Below, piece after piece: positions 16,305 through 30,700 of a stretch of DNA of 53,275 nt (position 1 is the stretch's first letter; each line of letters begins with the position of its first letter). The notes below the pieces were generated by a model. The model made no database searches, was not told the DNA's origin, and saw only the letters and a program-made list of their open reading frames with translations. The stretch comes from Saprospiraceae bacterium (lineage in GTDB: Bacteria > Bacteroidota > Bacteroidia > Chitinophagales > Saprospiraceae): positions 1 through 53,275 of the forward strand of contig JAHDHH010000025.1 in assembly GCA_020631405.1 (NCBI GenBank). The letters are read 5' to 3'. The position numbers were made by a program, and so were the translations under genes.

Positions 16305-18536
16305 TTAGTTTCCTGTCTTTCCAGCTAAGTCAAGAATAAAGGCATATTCAAGAGCAGTTTCTCGATATCGCTTAAATCTACCAGAGGCCCCTCCATGTCC
16401 TGCTTCCATTTCGCAATGCAGTAGTAGTGGGTTGTTATCTGTCTTGTTTGCCCTTAATTTGGCAATCCACTTGAGTGGTTCCCAATATTGAACTTGAGAG
16501 TCGTGATAGCCAGTTGTAATCAGGGTAGCGGGGTAGTCTTTCTGTTCTATATTGTCATACGGAGAGTAAGATTTGATATAATGATAGTATTCTTCATCTT
16601 TGGGATTGCCCCATTCGTCAAACTCTCCAGTGGTCAATGGTATAGTTTCGTCTAGCATAGTCGAGACGACATCTACAAATGGTACAGCAGCTACTACTCC
16701 CTTCCATAAGTCAGGGGCATAATTCATCACGGCTCCCATCAGTAATCCACCAGCACTTCCGCCCATTGCAAAAAGATTGTCTTCGCTACTATACTTCTGT
16801 TCCACTAGATACTTACCACAATCTATAAAGTCATAGAACGTATTTTTCTTTTTGAGGAATTTTCCATTTTCGTACCATTGCCTTCCGAGTTCTTGTCCTC
16901 CTCTGATGTGAGCTATTGCATACACAAAACCTCTATCTAGCAGGCTAAGCCTTACAGAGCTAAAATAGGGATCCATGCTATTTCCATAACTTCCATAACC
17001 ATACAATAGTAAGGGGGCAGTCCCATCTCTCGGAGTAGATTTTTTGTAAACAATACTTATAGGTACTGCTGCACCATCCCTGGCAGTAATCATTATTCTT
17101 TCAGAAGCATAGAGATTTGCATCAAAATCACCTACGACTTCTTGTTGTTTTTTTAAGTCAAGAGTCTTAGTTGACATATTGTAATCATAAGTGGTGCTTG
17201 GGGTCGTTAGTGAAGTGAAACTTAATCTTACTATATCTGTATCAAATTCTGGATTAGTCCTAGGGTAGGAAAGGTAAGCGTCTTCGCCGAAGTCAATATA
17301 GTGGTCTTCACTACCATCCCAAGCTTTAACTCTGATTTTTGAGATTCCATCGACTCTTTCACTGAGTACAAGATAATCTTTGAAGATATCAACACCTTGG
17401 AGTAAGGCATCATTTCTATGTTCGATAAATTCTGACCAATTTTCGATCCCAGTCCTTCCTTCATCGCAAACCATTAACTTGAAGTTTTCAGCACCATCTT
17501 TATTAGTCGTAACATACCATTTGTCACCATAGTGATTAATGCTATACTCGAGTTTTCTCACTCTTGGCTGAAAGATTTTAAATTCTGCATCTGGTTGATC
17601 AGCTGGAATATATCGGTATTCATTCGAAAGAGTTGCGTACGAACCAATAACTATATATTTCTTTGACTTAGTCTTGTAGACGAATGTCCCGAAAGTGTCA
17701 TCCACTTCATGCCAAATTAGTTTGTCATTGTTAGCATCAGTGCCTAACTCGTGCTTATAGATTTGATATGACCTCAAAGCATCATCCTTTCTTGTATAAA
17801 ATACAGTTTTGTTATCTTCTGCCCATGTAACACCTCCAGTGGTGTTTTCGATGATGTCAGGGTAATACTCTCCTGTTTCTAAGTTTTTGAAGCGAAGAGT
17901 ATAGATTCTTCTACTTAGTGTATCTTCTCCATAGGCCAGGATTTTATTATTGCTACTTACTGATAGTCCTTTAGCAGAGTAATAGTTATACTCCTTTGCA
18001 AGCTCATTTACGTTGAGCATGATTTCTTCTTCGTTTACAAGGCTTTCTTTCTTTCTGCTATGTATTGGGTATTCTTTGCCTTCTTCATACCTAGTGATAT
18101 AAAAGTAGCCGTTCGACTTGTAAGGTACAGACTCGTCTGTTTGCTTTATTCTCCCCACAATTTCATTGAATAGTCGTTCCTGAAGCCCACCTAAATGACC
18201 CAGTGCTTCTTCCTTGTATTTGTTTTCTTCAGTTATATAGTCAAGGACTTCCTGAGTTTGAGAATCTGGGGTTTCTGCTAATTTTTGATCATCAGATAGC
18301 CTCATCCAGAAATAGGGATCAACCCTCGTGTCACCATGAGTGGTAATCTCATATGGTTCAACCTTTGCCAATGGAGCATCAAGCAGAGTAACCTTTCTGC
18401 TTATTGATTCTAGCATACCTGTATTTGGTTTTTCAGGAGTAGATGTTGTCATAGAGTTAGATTCTTCTTTCACTGTCTTACAATTCGAAAGCGAAATTAA
18501 TAGAATAATTATAGCCAAGAGTTTAAGGATCTTCAT
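16305..18536 (-). CDS. ptrB: Prolyl oligopeptidase family S9A, oligopeptidase B-like lipoprotein
   Basis: A 743-residue serine peptidase with a lipoprotein signal (lipobox SLSNC, Cys19), so it is anchored in the envelope, unlike the soluble E. coli enzyme. The N-terminal beta-propeller (about 70-450) is followed by the alpha/beta-hydrolase domain. The catalytic triad is Ser594 in GGSAGG, Asp679 in YHDSQ and His714 in EAGHGG; the spacings 85 and 35 equal those of E. coli oligopeptidase B (532, 617, 652). It cleaves oligopeptides after basic residues. The acidic substrate pocket residue sets were not checked. It heads a two-gene unit with the HAD gene. Confidence 0.85.
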   Translation of the reverse strand: MKILKLLAIIILLISLSNCKTVKEESNSMTTSTPEKPNTGMLESISRKVTLLDAPLAKVEPYEITTHGDTRVDPYFWMRLSDDQKLAETPDSQTQEVLDYITEENKYKEEALGHLGGLQERLFNEIVGRIKQTDESVPYKSNGYFYITRYEEGKEYPIHSRKKESLVNEEEIMLNVNELAKEYNYYSAKGLSVSSNNKILAYGEDTLSRRIYTLRFKNLETGEYYPDIIENTTGGVTWAEDNKTVFYTRKDDALRSYQIYKHELGTDANNDKLIWHEVDDTFGTFVYKTKSKKYIVIGSYATLSNEYRYIPADQPDAEFKIFQPRVRKLEYSINHYGDKWYVTTNKDGAENFKLMVCDEGRTGIENWSEFIEHRNDALLQGVDIFKDYLVLSERVDGISKIRVKAWDGSEDHYIDFGEDAYLSYPRTNPEFDTDIVRLSFTSLTTPSTTYDYNMSTKTLDLKKQQEVVGDFDANLYASERIMITARDGAAVPISIVYKKSTPRDGTAPLLLYGYGSYGNSMDPYFSSVRLSLLDRGFVYAIAHIRGGQELGRQWYENGKFLKKKNTFYDFIDCGKYLVEQKYSSEDNLFAMGGSAGGLLMGAVMNYAPDLWKGVVAAVPFVDVVSTMLDETIPLTTGEFDEWGNPKDEEYYHYIKSYSPYDNIEQKDYPATLITTGYHDSQVQYWEPLKWIAKLRANKTDNNPLLLHCEMEAGHGGASGRFKRYRETALEYAFILDLAGKTGN

Positions 18537-18630
18537 AGTATTAAATTAATTCAATAGAGTAACTTGATGATAGCCATGGTAATATACTTAATAGTATAAA
18601 AGAATTGCTAAAAAAGTGAATGTATTACGT

Positions 18631-18654
18631 TATATTACGAATTATTGTAATATA
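18631..18654. promoter_or_regulatory. Perfect 8-8-8 inverted repeat before the giant gene
   Basis: TATATTAC (18631-18638) and GTAATATA (18647-18654) are perfect inverted arms around an 8-base AT spacer. A further TATTACG lies at 18623-18629, so a half-site-like direct repeat precedes it. The element lies between the divergent peptidase and giant genes, 66 bases before the giant gene's start. It could be an operator or a leader hairpin. No TAnnTTTG element was seen nearby. Confidence 0.4.
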
Positions 18655-18719
18655 TTTACACTCGTATAACTAACTATACATCCCTACAAACAGTTACGTT
18701 ATTTTATTATAATGGCTAT

Positions 18720-21700
18720 ATGGCTCTGCTGTATGGTAAAAAACTGTGTATGAAAATCATTATTCCATTCGTATTGATTGCGATTCAAAGCATGTCATTC
18801 TGCTTTGCTCGTGGTGTTGAGGCTAACTTCCATTCTCCTCTTAATATTTCTAGTTCTTCTGGTTACGACTTAGCTTTAACTAAGGTTGAGAGTAGCAGTG
18901 GACCCTATGCTGTAGGTAGCAATGTGTCTTTTACCATCACAATCACCAATGAAGGATGTGAAGATGCATTTGATATACAAGTCCAAGACAATCCGGATTT
19001 TGGCTTTAACTACTTAGGTAGTGATGCAATGAGTAATCCAAATGTTGTTGAACCTGTTTTGGGAGGTTTTATTATCTCAAGTATCCCTCAAGGGCAGTCA
19101 GAAACTATTGAAGTAGATTTTATGATTGATATGACTTATCAAGGTACAACAATAGCAAACAGAGCACAAATTCTTGTGGATGATGGTGATGATATAGACA
19201 GTGATCCTATGCAAGATTACTTTGATGACGATGATGGTGATGGTAATCCTATAGACGACGACGAATCAGTTGTAGTTATTGATATAGTGCCTACATATGA
19301 CCTAGCTTTAACTAAGATCACAACTACTTTCGGAACTATAGAGCCAGGGGATGTTGTAAGTTTTACAATAGTAGTGTTTAATCAAGGTCAAGCCAATGCA
19401 AGCGATATACAGGTTACGGATTTTTCTGATGTTGGACTGAACTATCAAGGATTTAATGCTTCCTCAAATGTAACTTATTTGGGAAACCAGCAATTTGAGA
19501 TTGCATCATTGACACCTGGTCAAAGTCAGTCTATTACTTTAATGTTCCAAATTGATCCGACCTATCAAGGCGCAACTATAGAAAATCAGGCAGAAATCAC
19601 TGTTGATGATGGCGACGATATTGATAGTACACCAGCTAATGGGATACTTTCTGAAGATGATAGAGATAATGTTATTCTTAATGTTACTATTTCATGTAAT
19701 TTGCAATGTACAATAGACGGGACAGACTTATCTTGTTATTTTTCTGATGATGGTATGGCAACAGTAACTGCTACTGGCGGGGCTACTCCATATGAATATA
19801 TTTGGAGCACTGGGGAGACCACACAAACAATCAATAACTTACTTCCTACTGTCTACACCGTGACGGTCACGGATGACGCTGGATGTGTGACTTCTTGTGT
19901 GGTTGCGCTTAATGAACCTTTTGAGTTGTTGTGTTCTATGATGACCTTTGATGCGACCAATGGATCTAACGGAGCACTCTCTGTAAGTGCTAGTGGTGGA
20001 ACTACTCCCTATCTCTACAGCATTGATAATGTCAATTTTCAATCAAGTCCCTCATTTATGGGCTTAAGCCCTGGGACTTATACAGTATTAGTAAGAGATG
20101 ACAACGGATGTGAGACAACCTGTACAGGAACTATTAATGGTTCAGGCCCTAGTTTAACTTGCTCTGCTACATCTACAGATGAAACAGATTGCGGTGCTAT
20201 GGATGGTACTATTACTAATACTGGTACAGGAGGCACGATGCCATATAGTTATAGCCTCAATGGGTCCAATTATTCAAATACAAGTGGAGTGTTTACTGGC
20301 TTAAGTTCAGGGACGTATAATGTGTTTATACAGGATGCAAATGGGACAGTTTCCACATGTTCTACGGCTTTATCTGCTCCAAGCACTCCAGGGTGTTCTA
20401 TAAGTGGCACTCAAATCTCATGTGTAGGAGCTAACGATGGAACGATTACAGCATTAGGTACAGGTGGAAGTGGGAATTATGAATACAGCCTCAATGGGGG
20501 CTCTTTTCAATCAAGTGGTTTTTTCAATAACCTAAGTACAGGAAATTATGTAGTTACAGTAAGGAATGTTGGGACTACAGCTTGTACCAGCACTTGTAAC
20601 TTTATGATTGTTAATCCAGCCGTATTTACTTGTTCGGTCAATAAATTGAATGATGTTATTTGCCATTCTGAAAATAATGGTGCAGCACAAGTTCAAACTT
20701 CAGGTGGAACAGCACCATATGTATATAGTTGGAGTACAGGAGCAACGACTCAGACTGTTAGCAACTTATTAGCAGGCTTTCATTCTGTAACTGTTACTGA
20801 TGATGACGGTTGTGTGACAGCCTGCAATGTGACTATCAATCAACCATCTCCATTGACCTGTAGCATTACCATGACAGAAAATGAATGTAATTCTGACGGT
20901 ACAGGACAGCTTACTGTTAGCTCAAATGGTGGTACAGGTACTAAAGAATATTCACTAAATGGAGGACCCTATCAACTTGGGTTTGTATTCTCAAATTTAT
21001 CAGCAGGGAGTTATGTGATATCAGTTAAAGACGCAAATGATTGTATTAGTACATGTAATGCTACAATCCAAAATATCACTTTAACTTGTTCAACATCAGG
21101 TATGGATGTTTCTTGTTTTAATGGTAATGATGGTATGGCAAGTGTGACTCCAATTGGTGGAAGTGGTCCTTATACATTTGCATGGAGTAATACAGGGTCT
21201 TCCACGACACAGAGTGTCAATAACCTCACTACGGGGAATTATACCGTCACAGTAACTGAAGTGTCTGGGTGTACTGCTGTTTGTTCTGTCAGTATAGGTC
21301 AGCCTAGTCAATTATCTTGTAGTTTATCAACAACTGATGCAGGTTGTAGTGGTTCAAATAGTGGATCAATAAGTGTAAGTGCAACAGGAGGAACCCCTAA
21401 TTATACTTATAGTATTAATGGTGTAAATTTTCAATCTAGTAGTCAGTTCAATGGGTTAAGTGTTGGAAACTATATGATTATAGTAAGAGACTCAAATGAC
21501 TGTATAACTACATGTTCTGGGGTTGTAGGATCTACTGCAGGATTGACTTGCTCTGCATCTGGTCAAAACATTAGTTGTTTTGGAGATTCAGATGGAAGTC
21601 TGACAGTAAGTGTAAGTGGTGGTCAATCGCCTTTTTCTTATAGTTTAAATGGAGGTAGTAGTCAGACCAATCCAACATTTAGTAATCTAGCAGCTGGTTC

Positions 21701-24700
21701 GTATACTATTACAGCTGAAGATGCAAATAGTTGTACTACTACATGTATGGTTACTATCTCAAGTCCTTCTGCCTTAACTTGCAGCGTAACTGCATTTCCT
21801 GCTACCTGTAGTTTAGATGACGGATCATTAGTTGTATCTGCAAGTGGAGGAGTGACGAGTTATGAATATTCACTAAACGGAGTGAACTTCCAAAGTAGTC
21901 CTACATTTTCAGGTCTTGCGGAAGGAACTTATACTCTAACAGTAAGGGATGCTAACGATTGTACGACGACTTGTACAACGACAATAACTAGTCCTCCTGT
22001 TCCAAGTTGTACAACTTCATCAACACCAACGACATGTGGTATGACGAATGGAGTTTTGACAGTCAATGCTACAGGAGGTAGCGGAGGATATATCTATTCT
22101 ATCAATGGTGTTAATTTTCAAAATAGTAATGTTTTTTCTAATTTATCTGCAGGTTCTTATTCAGTTACACTTACAGATTCTAATAACTGCTCAAGTACGT
22201 GTACAGGTTTTATTCAAGGATCGTCAAATATATCTTGCTCTTTGACGCTGAATAGCACAACTTGTGGTGAAGACGACGGAAGTTTGACAGTCACAGTATC
22301 TGGTGGACAAGCGCCTTATTCTTATAGTTTAGATGGAGTAAATTTTCAAAATAGTGCAACTTTTTCAAACTTGTCTGCTGGGCTCTATACAGTAATAGTA
22401 GAGGGTGCAAATGGCTGTTCTAATTCTTGTGCAGGAACCATTGCAGGCTCATCTGCTATTTCTTGTTCCACAAATGTTTCCGATGTCACAGCTTGTGGAC
22501 AGACTAATGGAAGTATTACAGTGAACGCGAGTGGAGGATCTAGTCCTTATACTTATAGTTTAGATGGAATTACATACAATAATACCACAGGTGTATTCTC
22601 AGGTTTAGGTGCAGGTACTTATAATACATATGCTCAAGATCAGGATGGATGTATAGCAGTTTGTCAAGGGACTATCACAGCTCCTAGTGTTCCATCATGC
22701 AGTGCTACTGCGTTCCCTATTACTTGTACTGGAGCCACCGATGGTTCGATATCAGTCGTTGGGACTGGTGGCTCAGGCAGTTATCAATACAGTATTGACG
22801 GAGTAAACTTTCAATCTATTGGTTTATTTAATAACCTTGCTGCCGGTAGCTATATAGTTACAATAAGAAATGCTGGAAATGCAACATGTACTAGTACTTG
22901 TATTGCTACAGTTACTGATCCAGGATCAATAGTCTGTTCAATTACTAAGCTAAATAATGTGCTCTGCAATGGTCAGTCTAATGGGGCTGCGACTGTTGAC
23001 ACTGATGGAGGAAGTAGTCCATATACTTATACTTGGAGTAATGGGGCAACTGGAGCCTTTCTTGATAACTTATCAGTAGGGACATACAATGTTACTGTTA
23101 TTGACTCTAATGGATGTACAAATGATTGCAGTGTTATTGTAGAAGAGCCAAATCCTTTCAGTTGCACGACTTCAGCAGAAGATGTCAGCTGCATAACTGG
23201 TGATTTGGGCTCTATAACTGTTGCTGCGCTAGGTGGCACAGCACCTTACCTCTACAGTATAGATAGTGGTACATATCAGTCAGGTAATATGTTTGCAAAC
23301 TTAGAAGCTGGCACTTATACTATTGATGTTGTGGATGCCAATGGATGTACTACTTCTTGTGCAGGAACAATTGCAGGCTCATCTGCTATTTCTTGTTCTA
23401 CCAATGTTTCAGATATTACTAATTGTGGGCAGACTAACGGTAGTATAACAGTGAATGTAAGCGGAGGATCTAGTCCTTATACTTATAGTTTAGATGGAAT
23501 TACATACAATAATACCACAGGTGTATTCTCAGGTTTAGGTGCAGGTACTTATAATACATATGCTCAAGATCAGGATGGATGTATAGCAGTTTGTCAAGGG
23601 ACTATCACAGCTCCTAGTGTTCCATCATGCAGTGCTACTGCGTTTCCTATTACTTGTACTGGGGCCACAGATGGTTCGATAACAGTTGTTGGGACCGGTG
23701 GGTCAGGAAGTTATCAATACAGTATCAATGGAGTAAACTTTCAATCTGTTGGTACATTTAATAATCTAGCCGCTGGAAACTATACAATTACAATAAGAAA
23801 TACTGGAAACGCAACATGTACTAGTACTTGTACTGCTACAGTCACTGATCCAGGATCAATAGTCTGTTCAATTACAAAGTTAAATGACGTGCTCTGTAAT
23901 GGTCAGTCTAATGGGGCTGCAACCGTTGACACTGAAGGAGGAAGTAGTCCGTATACTTATACTTGGAGTAATGGAGCAACTGGGTTTCTACTTGATAACT
24001 TATCAGTAGGGACATACATTGTCACTGTTGTAGACTCAAATGGCTGTACTGATGATTGTAGTGTTACTATACAGCAGCCTAACCCTTTTAGTTGTACTAC
24101 ATCGGCACAAGATGTCAATTGCCTAACAGGGAATCTGGGTTCAGTTACTGTTACTGCATCAGGTGGGACATCACCATTCCTCTACAGGATAAATAATGGC
24201 TCATACCAACCAGGCAACATGTTTGCTAACTTAGTAGCTGGTACCTATAATGTTGATGTTGTAGATGCCAATGGATGTACTACTTCTTGTAATGCAATTG
24301 TATCAAGTTTCAATTTCTCCTGTACTATTAGTGCAATGGATGTAAGCTGTGCCGGCAGTAATGATGGGATGGCAACTGTTTTACCTAATGGTGGAAATAG
24401 CCCTTTTTCATACAGTTGGAACGATGTAAATAGTTCGAATACGCAAACTATTTCAAATATGGCGCCGGGTAACTATTCAGTTACAGTCATGGATAATAGT
24501 GGTTGTGTGACTGCTTGCTCTGTGAGTATTAGTCAGCCTACAGTGCTTTCATGCTCCACTACTGCTAGTGACGCGACAAATGGCAATAACGGAACAATCA
24601 CAGTAAATGCAAATGGAGGAACTCCTGGTTACAGTTACACAATTGATGGATCTAATTATCAAGGGAGTAATGTATTTACCGGATTAGCTCCAGGGTCATA

Positions 24701-27700
24701 TACTATTACTGTCAGAGATGCTAACTTTTGCGAATCAATGTGCTTTGCAACAGTAGTAGGAGCGGGTCAGATGAGTTGTACAACTAATGCTACAGATCAA
24801 TCGGATTGTGGCGTTATGGATGGTACAATCACAGTAAGCGCATCTGGTGGATCAGGCGGCTATAGCTATAGTTTAGACAACATAGACTTCAGTAATACAT
24901 CCGGAGTCTTTACAGGATTGAATTCTGGGACTTATACCGTATATGCCCAAGACAATAATGGTGGTAGTACCACATGTGTAGCTGTCATTGACTCACAAAG
25001 TAGTCCTGGTTGTACTATTAGTGGCACTCCGATTACGTGTAATGGAGCTGCAGATGGTACTATTACAATTCAAGGTACTGGTGGCTCTGGCAATTATGAA
25101 TATAGTATCAATGGTATTTCCTTTCAATCTAGTGGCATATTCACTAACTTAGGACCAGGTAGCTATGGAGTTTTAGTAAGGAATGTTGGCACACAGAATT
25201 GTCTGAGTGTTTGTAATTATAGCTTGACAAATCCTCCAGGTATGGGCTGTGCTGTCTTAAAAAACAATGATGTATTATGTAATGGAGAGTCTACAGGTTC
25301 GGCAATGGCCCTGATAAGCGGAGGAGTGAGTCCATACACCTATCTCTGGTCTAATGGTGTCAATATGGCTACAGCTTCGAATCTTGAAGCAGGTAATCAT
25401 CAAGTATCCATTACCGACGCTGTTGGTTGTCAAGTAGTATGTAGTGTCAATATCATAGAGCCAACACAATTGTCTTGTAGCATCACTACAACTGGGATGG
25501 ATTGTGGTAGTGGATCTCTTGGCTCGATTACTGTAAATGGCTCTGGTGGTACTAGTCCATTTATGTATTCAATTGATGGAGTCAATTTTCAACCAGGTAA
25601 TATGTTTGCAAACCTTAGTGCAGGAAATTATACTGTGACAATTCTTGATGATAATGGTTGTACGTCTACTTGTAATGCGACCATTGTCGGTGGTACTTTT
25701 ACTTGCACAGTTTCAAGTACTAATGTGAGTTGCAATGGAGGCAATGATGCTATGGCAAGTGTAACATCGAATGGTGGCAACAGTCCATACACTTATAATT
25801 GGAGTAATGGTTCAAATTCGCAAAGCGTATCTGGGCTTTCTGCTGGCAATTACACAGTTACAGTAATCGATAATGATGGATGTCAATCCGTTTGCAATAC
25901 TCTAATTACTCAACCACTAGCTCTGAACTGTTCGTTATCTAAAAATGATGTCAGTTGTAGTGGTAGTAGTGATGGTGCTATCATGGTAATGGGTACAGGT
26001 GGTACTGCGCCTTATACCTATAGCCTTGATGGAGTGACGTTCCAATCTAATCCAATATTCTCTGGATTAGTGACTGGCGTATATACTGTCACAATAATGG
26101 ATTTAAATAGCTGTACTTCTACTTGTACAATTACAATTAATGAATTACCTGTAGTGAGTTGCAGTGCTTCAGCTGTCCCAGAAAGCGATTGCGGTGCCAT
26201 GGATGGTGAAATCACTGTGAGTGGGTCAGGAGGAAGTGGAAGTTATACTTACAGTATAGATGGGACAACTTATATTTCTTCGGGAACATTTACTGGCTTA
26301 TCGTCTGGTACTTATAATGTCATAGTTCAAGATTCAAATAACTGTAGCTCTACTTGTTCTGCAACAATTAACTCTCCAAGTAGTCCAGGATGTATCATTT
26401 CTGGTACTGATGAAACCTGTGTAGGCGCAGATGATGGTACTATTTCTGTCCAAGGTACTGGAGGAACAGGTAATTATGAGTTCAGTATAGATGGAGTCAA
26501 TTTCCAGCCTTCGGGACTTTTTACCAATTTGGCACCAAATACTTATTCTATTACGGTTAGAAGTACTGGGACTACAGATTGCACGAGTAATTGTACCTAT
26601 ACAGTGCTTGAAGCATTGGCTCTGAATTGTATGATTAACCTAAATAGTGGAATCCAATGTGCTGGTGATAACTCAGGATCAATTACAGCGGCTGCAATTG
26701 GAGGCGCAGGACCATATAATTACTCATGGACTGACGGAAACACAAGCCCAAGCAGATCTAATATAGCTCCAGGTACATATTCAGTGACTGTGACAGATGC
26801 TGAATCTTGTCAAACTGCTTGCAGTATTTCAGTTACGGAGCCTCTAGCGTTATCTTGTACTCTAACAGTTTCAGAAGGCAATTGTGGGACAGGAAGTCAA
26901 GGAAGCATAATTGTTGCTGGTAATGGAGGAACTGGCGCATATCAATATGCATTAGATGGAGGAGCATACCAAACGGGGAATGTGTTTGAAAACTTAGCTG
27001 CTGGCACCTATACAGTATCTATCCAAGATGCAAATGGCTGTATATCAATGTGCTCCGCAACAATCATGAGTATGAACTTTAGCTGCAGCGTAAATGGATT
27101 TAATGTTTCGTGTAATAATGGTTCTGATGGAAGTGCTACCGTTATTCCAAATGGTGGTGTTAGTCCATATACTTATGCTTGGAGTAATGGGCAATCTAAT
27201 CAATCAGCTACGAATTTGACTTCTGGTATTTATACAGTCACTATCACCGATAGCAATGCTTGTATGACAGATTGTAATATTACTATTCTTGAGCCTACAG
27301 CATTGACTTGTTCATTAGCCAAAACTGATGTAAGTTGTGCTGGAGGAAGTGACGGAAGTATTAGTGTTGCTGCATCTGGAGGCCAAGGTGGTTACCAGTA
27401 TAGTCTTGATGGTGTAATTTTCCAAAACTCAACATTATTTACCAATCTCTCATTTGGTATTTATACAGTAACAGTAAGAGATGCAGTAGATTGTATATCT
27501 ACATGTACTATTACCATATTTAATGGTCCGCAAGTTACTTGCTCAGCTACTGCTACTAATGCTACAGGTTGTGGTATTGCAGATGGAACAATCACTGTCA
27601 CAGCATCAGGAGGTTCTGGTCCCTATGTCTATAGTATTGATGGAGTGAATTTCAATAATACAACAGGAGTCTTCAATAATTTGAATTCGGGATTATACTT

Positions 27701-30700
27701 CGTTTACACTCAAGATTCAAATGGCTGTTCAACGGATTGTTCTGCCACCGTTACATCTGTGAGTAGCCCATCTTGCTCTGTCTCTGGTACAAATCCAACT
27801 TGCTTTGGAGCTTCTGACGGAGTAATAATAATTACAGGAAGTGGAGGCAGCGGGTCTTACGAATATAGTATTGACGGAGTGAATTTTCAGACAAGTGGAA
27901 CATTCGTAGGTTTGTCGATGGGGTCATATAGCTTGACGGTAAGAAATCAAGGTACTACAACGTGTACAAGTACTTGTAATTATTTATTGACAGAGCCAGA
28001 TGAGCTTATATGTAGTGTACAATTAAATAGCAACATAACCTGTAATAATGAAAATAATGGCTCGGCCACTGCATTGGCAAGTGGCGGACTAGGCAGTTAT
28101 ACTTACCTGTGGGACGATGGCTCGATGACAGCCACAGCTACTGCATTGTCAGGAGGAAATCATACAGTTACTGTTTTAGATGGTAATGGTTGTGATGCAA
28201 TTTGCAATGTCAATATATTTGAACCTGGTCCAATAGTATGTTCTTTGTCAGAAATAAATGTCTCTTGTGCAGGCGGAAGTGATGGCGCCATAAGTGTAGG
28301 AGCTTTTGGTGGAAATGGATTCTTTGACTATAGTATCGATGGAGTCAATTTCCAGCCTGGAACATTATTTTCAGGGTTATCTACTGGCAATTATACAATT
28401 ACTGTTAGGGATGCACAAGGATGTACAACTCAATGTACAACTACTATCGAAGATGGAGCTGTCTTAGTTTGTACTACAACTGTGGAAGATGAGTCTGGTT
28501 GTGATGCAGCAGATGGAGTAATCACGGTGAATACAGTTGGTGGTTCTGGAACGTTCATGTATGGGTTAGATGGAGTCAATTATCCTAATAGCACTGGTGT
28601 TTTTGCCAATCTTTCGGCTGGAGCTTATACCATATATGGTGTAGATACCAATGGTTGTATGACGTCATGTATGGCGATTATAGAAGAAGGAAGTAGTCCT
28701 ACTTGCAGTGCTAGTGGTTCAGGAGTAAGTTGTTTCGGAGCTATGGACGGTTCTATTAGTGCTTTTGGATTAGGCGGGTCTGGCAACTATGAATACAGCA
28801 TTGACGGTATTAATTTTCAAGCATCAGGATTATTTGAAAATCTTGATGGAGGCAATTACACAATCACTGTCAGAAACTTAGGACAACCTTCTTGCACAAG
28901 TACATGCAGTGTCATCATTTCAGAGCCAACGGAAATTACGTGTAGTATTGGCATTTCAAGTGACATACAATGTTTTGGTGATTCTAATGGTGCGGTGGCT
29001 GTTTCAGTTATCGGAGGCCTTGCTCCTTATAGTTATTCTTGGTCTAATGGGGCAATGACAAGTAACCTTACCGGTCTAGTAAGTGGGCAGTACTTTGTTA
29101 CAGTAACTGACTTGTTAGGTTGCGAATCCTTTTGTAATATTTCATTAGCTAGCCCAGATGCATTATCATGCTCTATTGTTGCTAATAATGAAACAGATTG
29201 TGGTACACAGAATGGTAGTCTAGTAGTAAGTGGAATTGGAGGAACTGGCATCTTAGCTTATAGCTTAGATGACATAGATTATACTAATGTAAATGGAGTA
29301 TTTGGAGGGCTAACCTCTGGAACCTATACTGTTTTTGTACAAGATGAGCTTGGATGTAAGTCTAGCTGTATAGGAACTATAACTTCGCCTAATAGTCCAT
29401 CTTGTTCCGTTTCAGGAACACCAGTAAGTTGTGATGGATCTAATGATGGTACCATTACTGCAGTTGGATCAGGTGGATCTGGTGATTATGTCTACAGTAT
29501 AGATGGCACTAATTTTCAGGCATCTGGATTTTTTGACAACCTTTCTCCTGGGACATATTCAATAATAGTCAGGAATGCCGGGAGTACATCTTGCCAAAGT
29601 GTTTGTAATTATATTTTGTCAGGTGGAGGGTCTTTAGACTGTGGTCTTGATGCCCAAGATGTCGAATGTAATGGAACTGATTCTGGTTCAATATCTGCAA
29701 CACCTACTGGTGGATTGGCACCATATACTTATATCTGGAGCAATGGAGCAACGGCCAACGCAATTGCTAATTTGACATCTGGCACCTATTCAGTAACAAT
29801 ATCAGATAATAATGCTTGTACGATAGTTTGCTCTCAGGAATTAGCAGAACCATCTGCGGTAGTATGTGTAGCAGTGCCTTCAAATGAGACTGATTGTGGG
29901 TTGGCTGACGGAAGTATTCAAATAACAGCGACCGGTGGAGTGGGTGGATATACCTACAGCCTTGATGGTATTGACTTTACCAATGTTAGTGGTCAATTTA
30001 CAGGTTTGGGATCTGGCACTTATGTGGTGTATGTACAAGACTCATCGGGTTGTCAGTCAACATGTGATGCTACAGTAACAAGTCCTAGCAGCCCTCAATG
30101 TACTGCCGTTTCAACAGATGTAGACTGTAGTGGATTGAGCAATGGAAGTATACAAGTGACAGCTACTGAAGGCAGTGGGAGCTACGAATTTAGCATTGAT
30201 GGAAGTTCATTTCAATCATCTGGGCTCTTTACTGGATTAACCGCTGGTGCATATACAATTACTGTAAGAAATGAGGGTAGTACTGCTTGTATAAGTACTT
30301 GTATGGCAGTTGTAAGTGAGGGAATGTCTCTTTCATGTGATACTGAAGTTAACAATGATATTATCTGCTTTGGAGAATTAAGTGGTTCGGCAACAGCTAA
30401 TCCAACTGGGGGTACTCCGCCATATGACTATTTGTGGTCAAATGGTAATACATTGCAAACAGTTGCAAATTTACCTCAAGGAATGTCTTCAGTGACTATT
30501 ACAGATGATAATGGATGCCAGCAAATCTGCAGTGTCTTTATCGATGAACCATTAGAACTCACATGTACAGCGACTGCTACAAATGAATCTGATTGTGATG
30601 CGAATGATGGTGTCATTACCATAGTATCTAGCGGTGGAAGTGGCAATACATGGTTTAGTTTAGATAATATTGATTATTCAAACACAATTGGATTTTTTGA

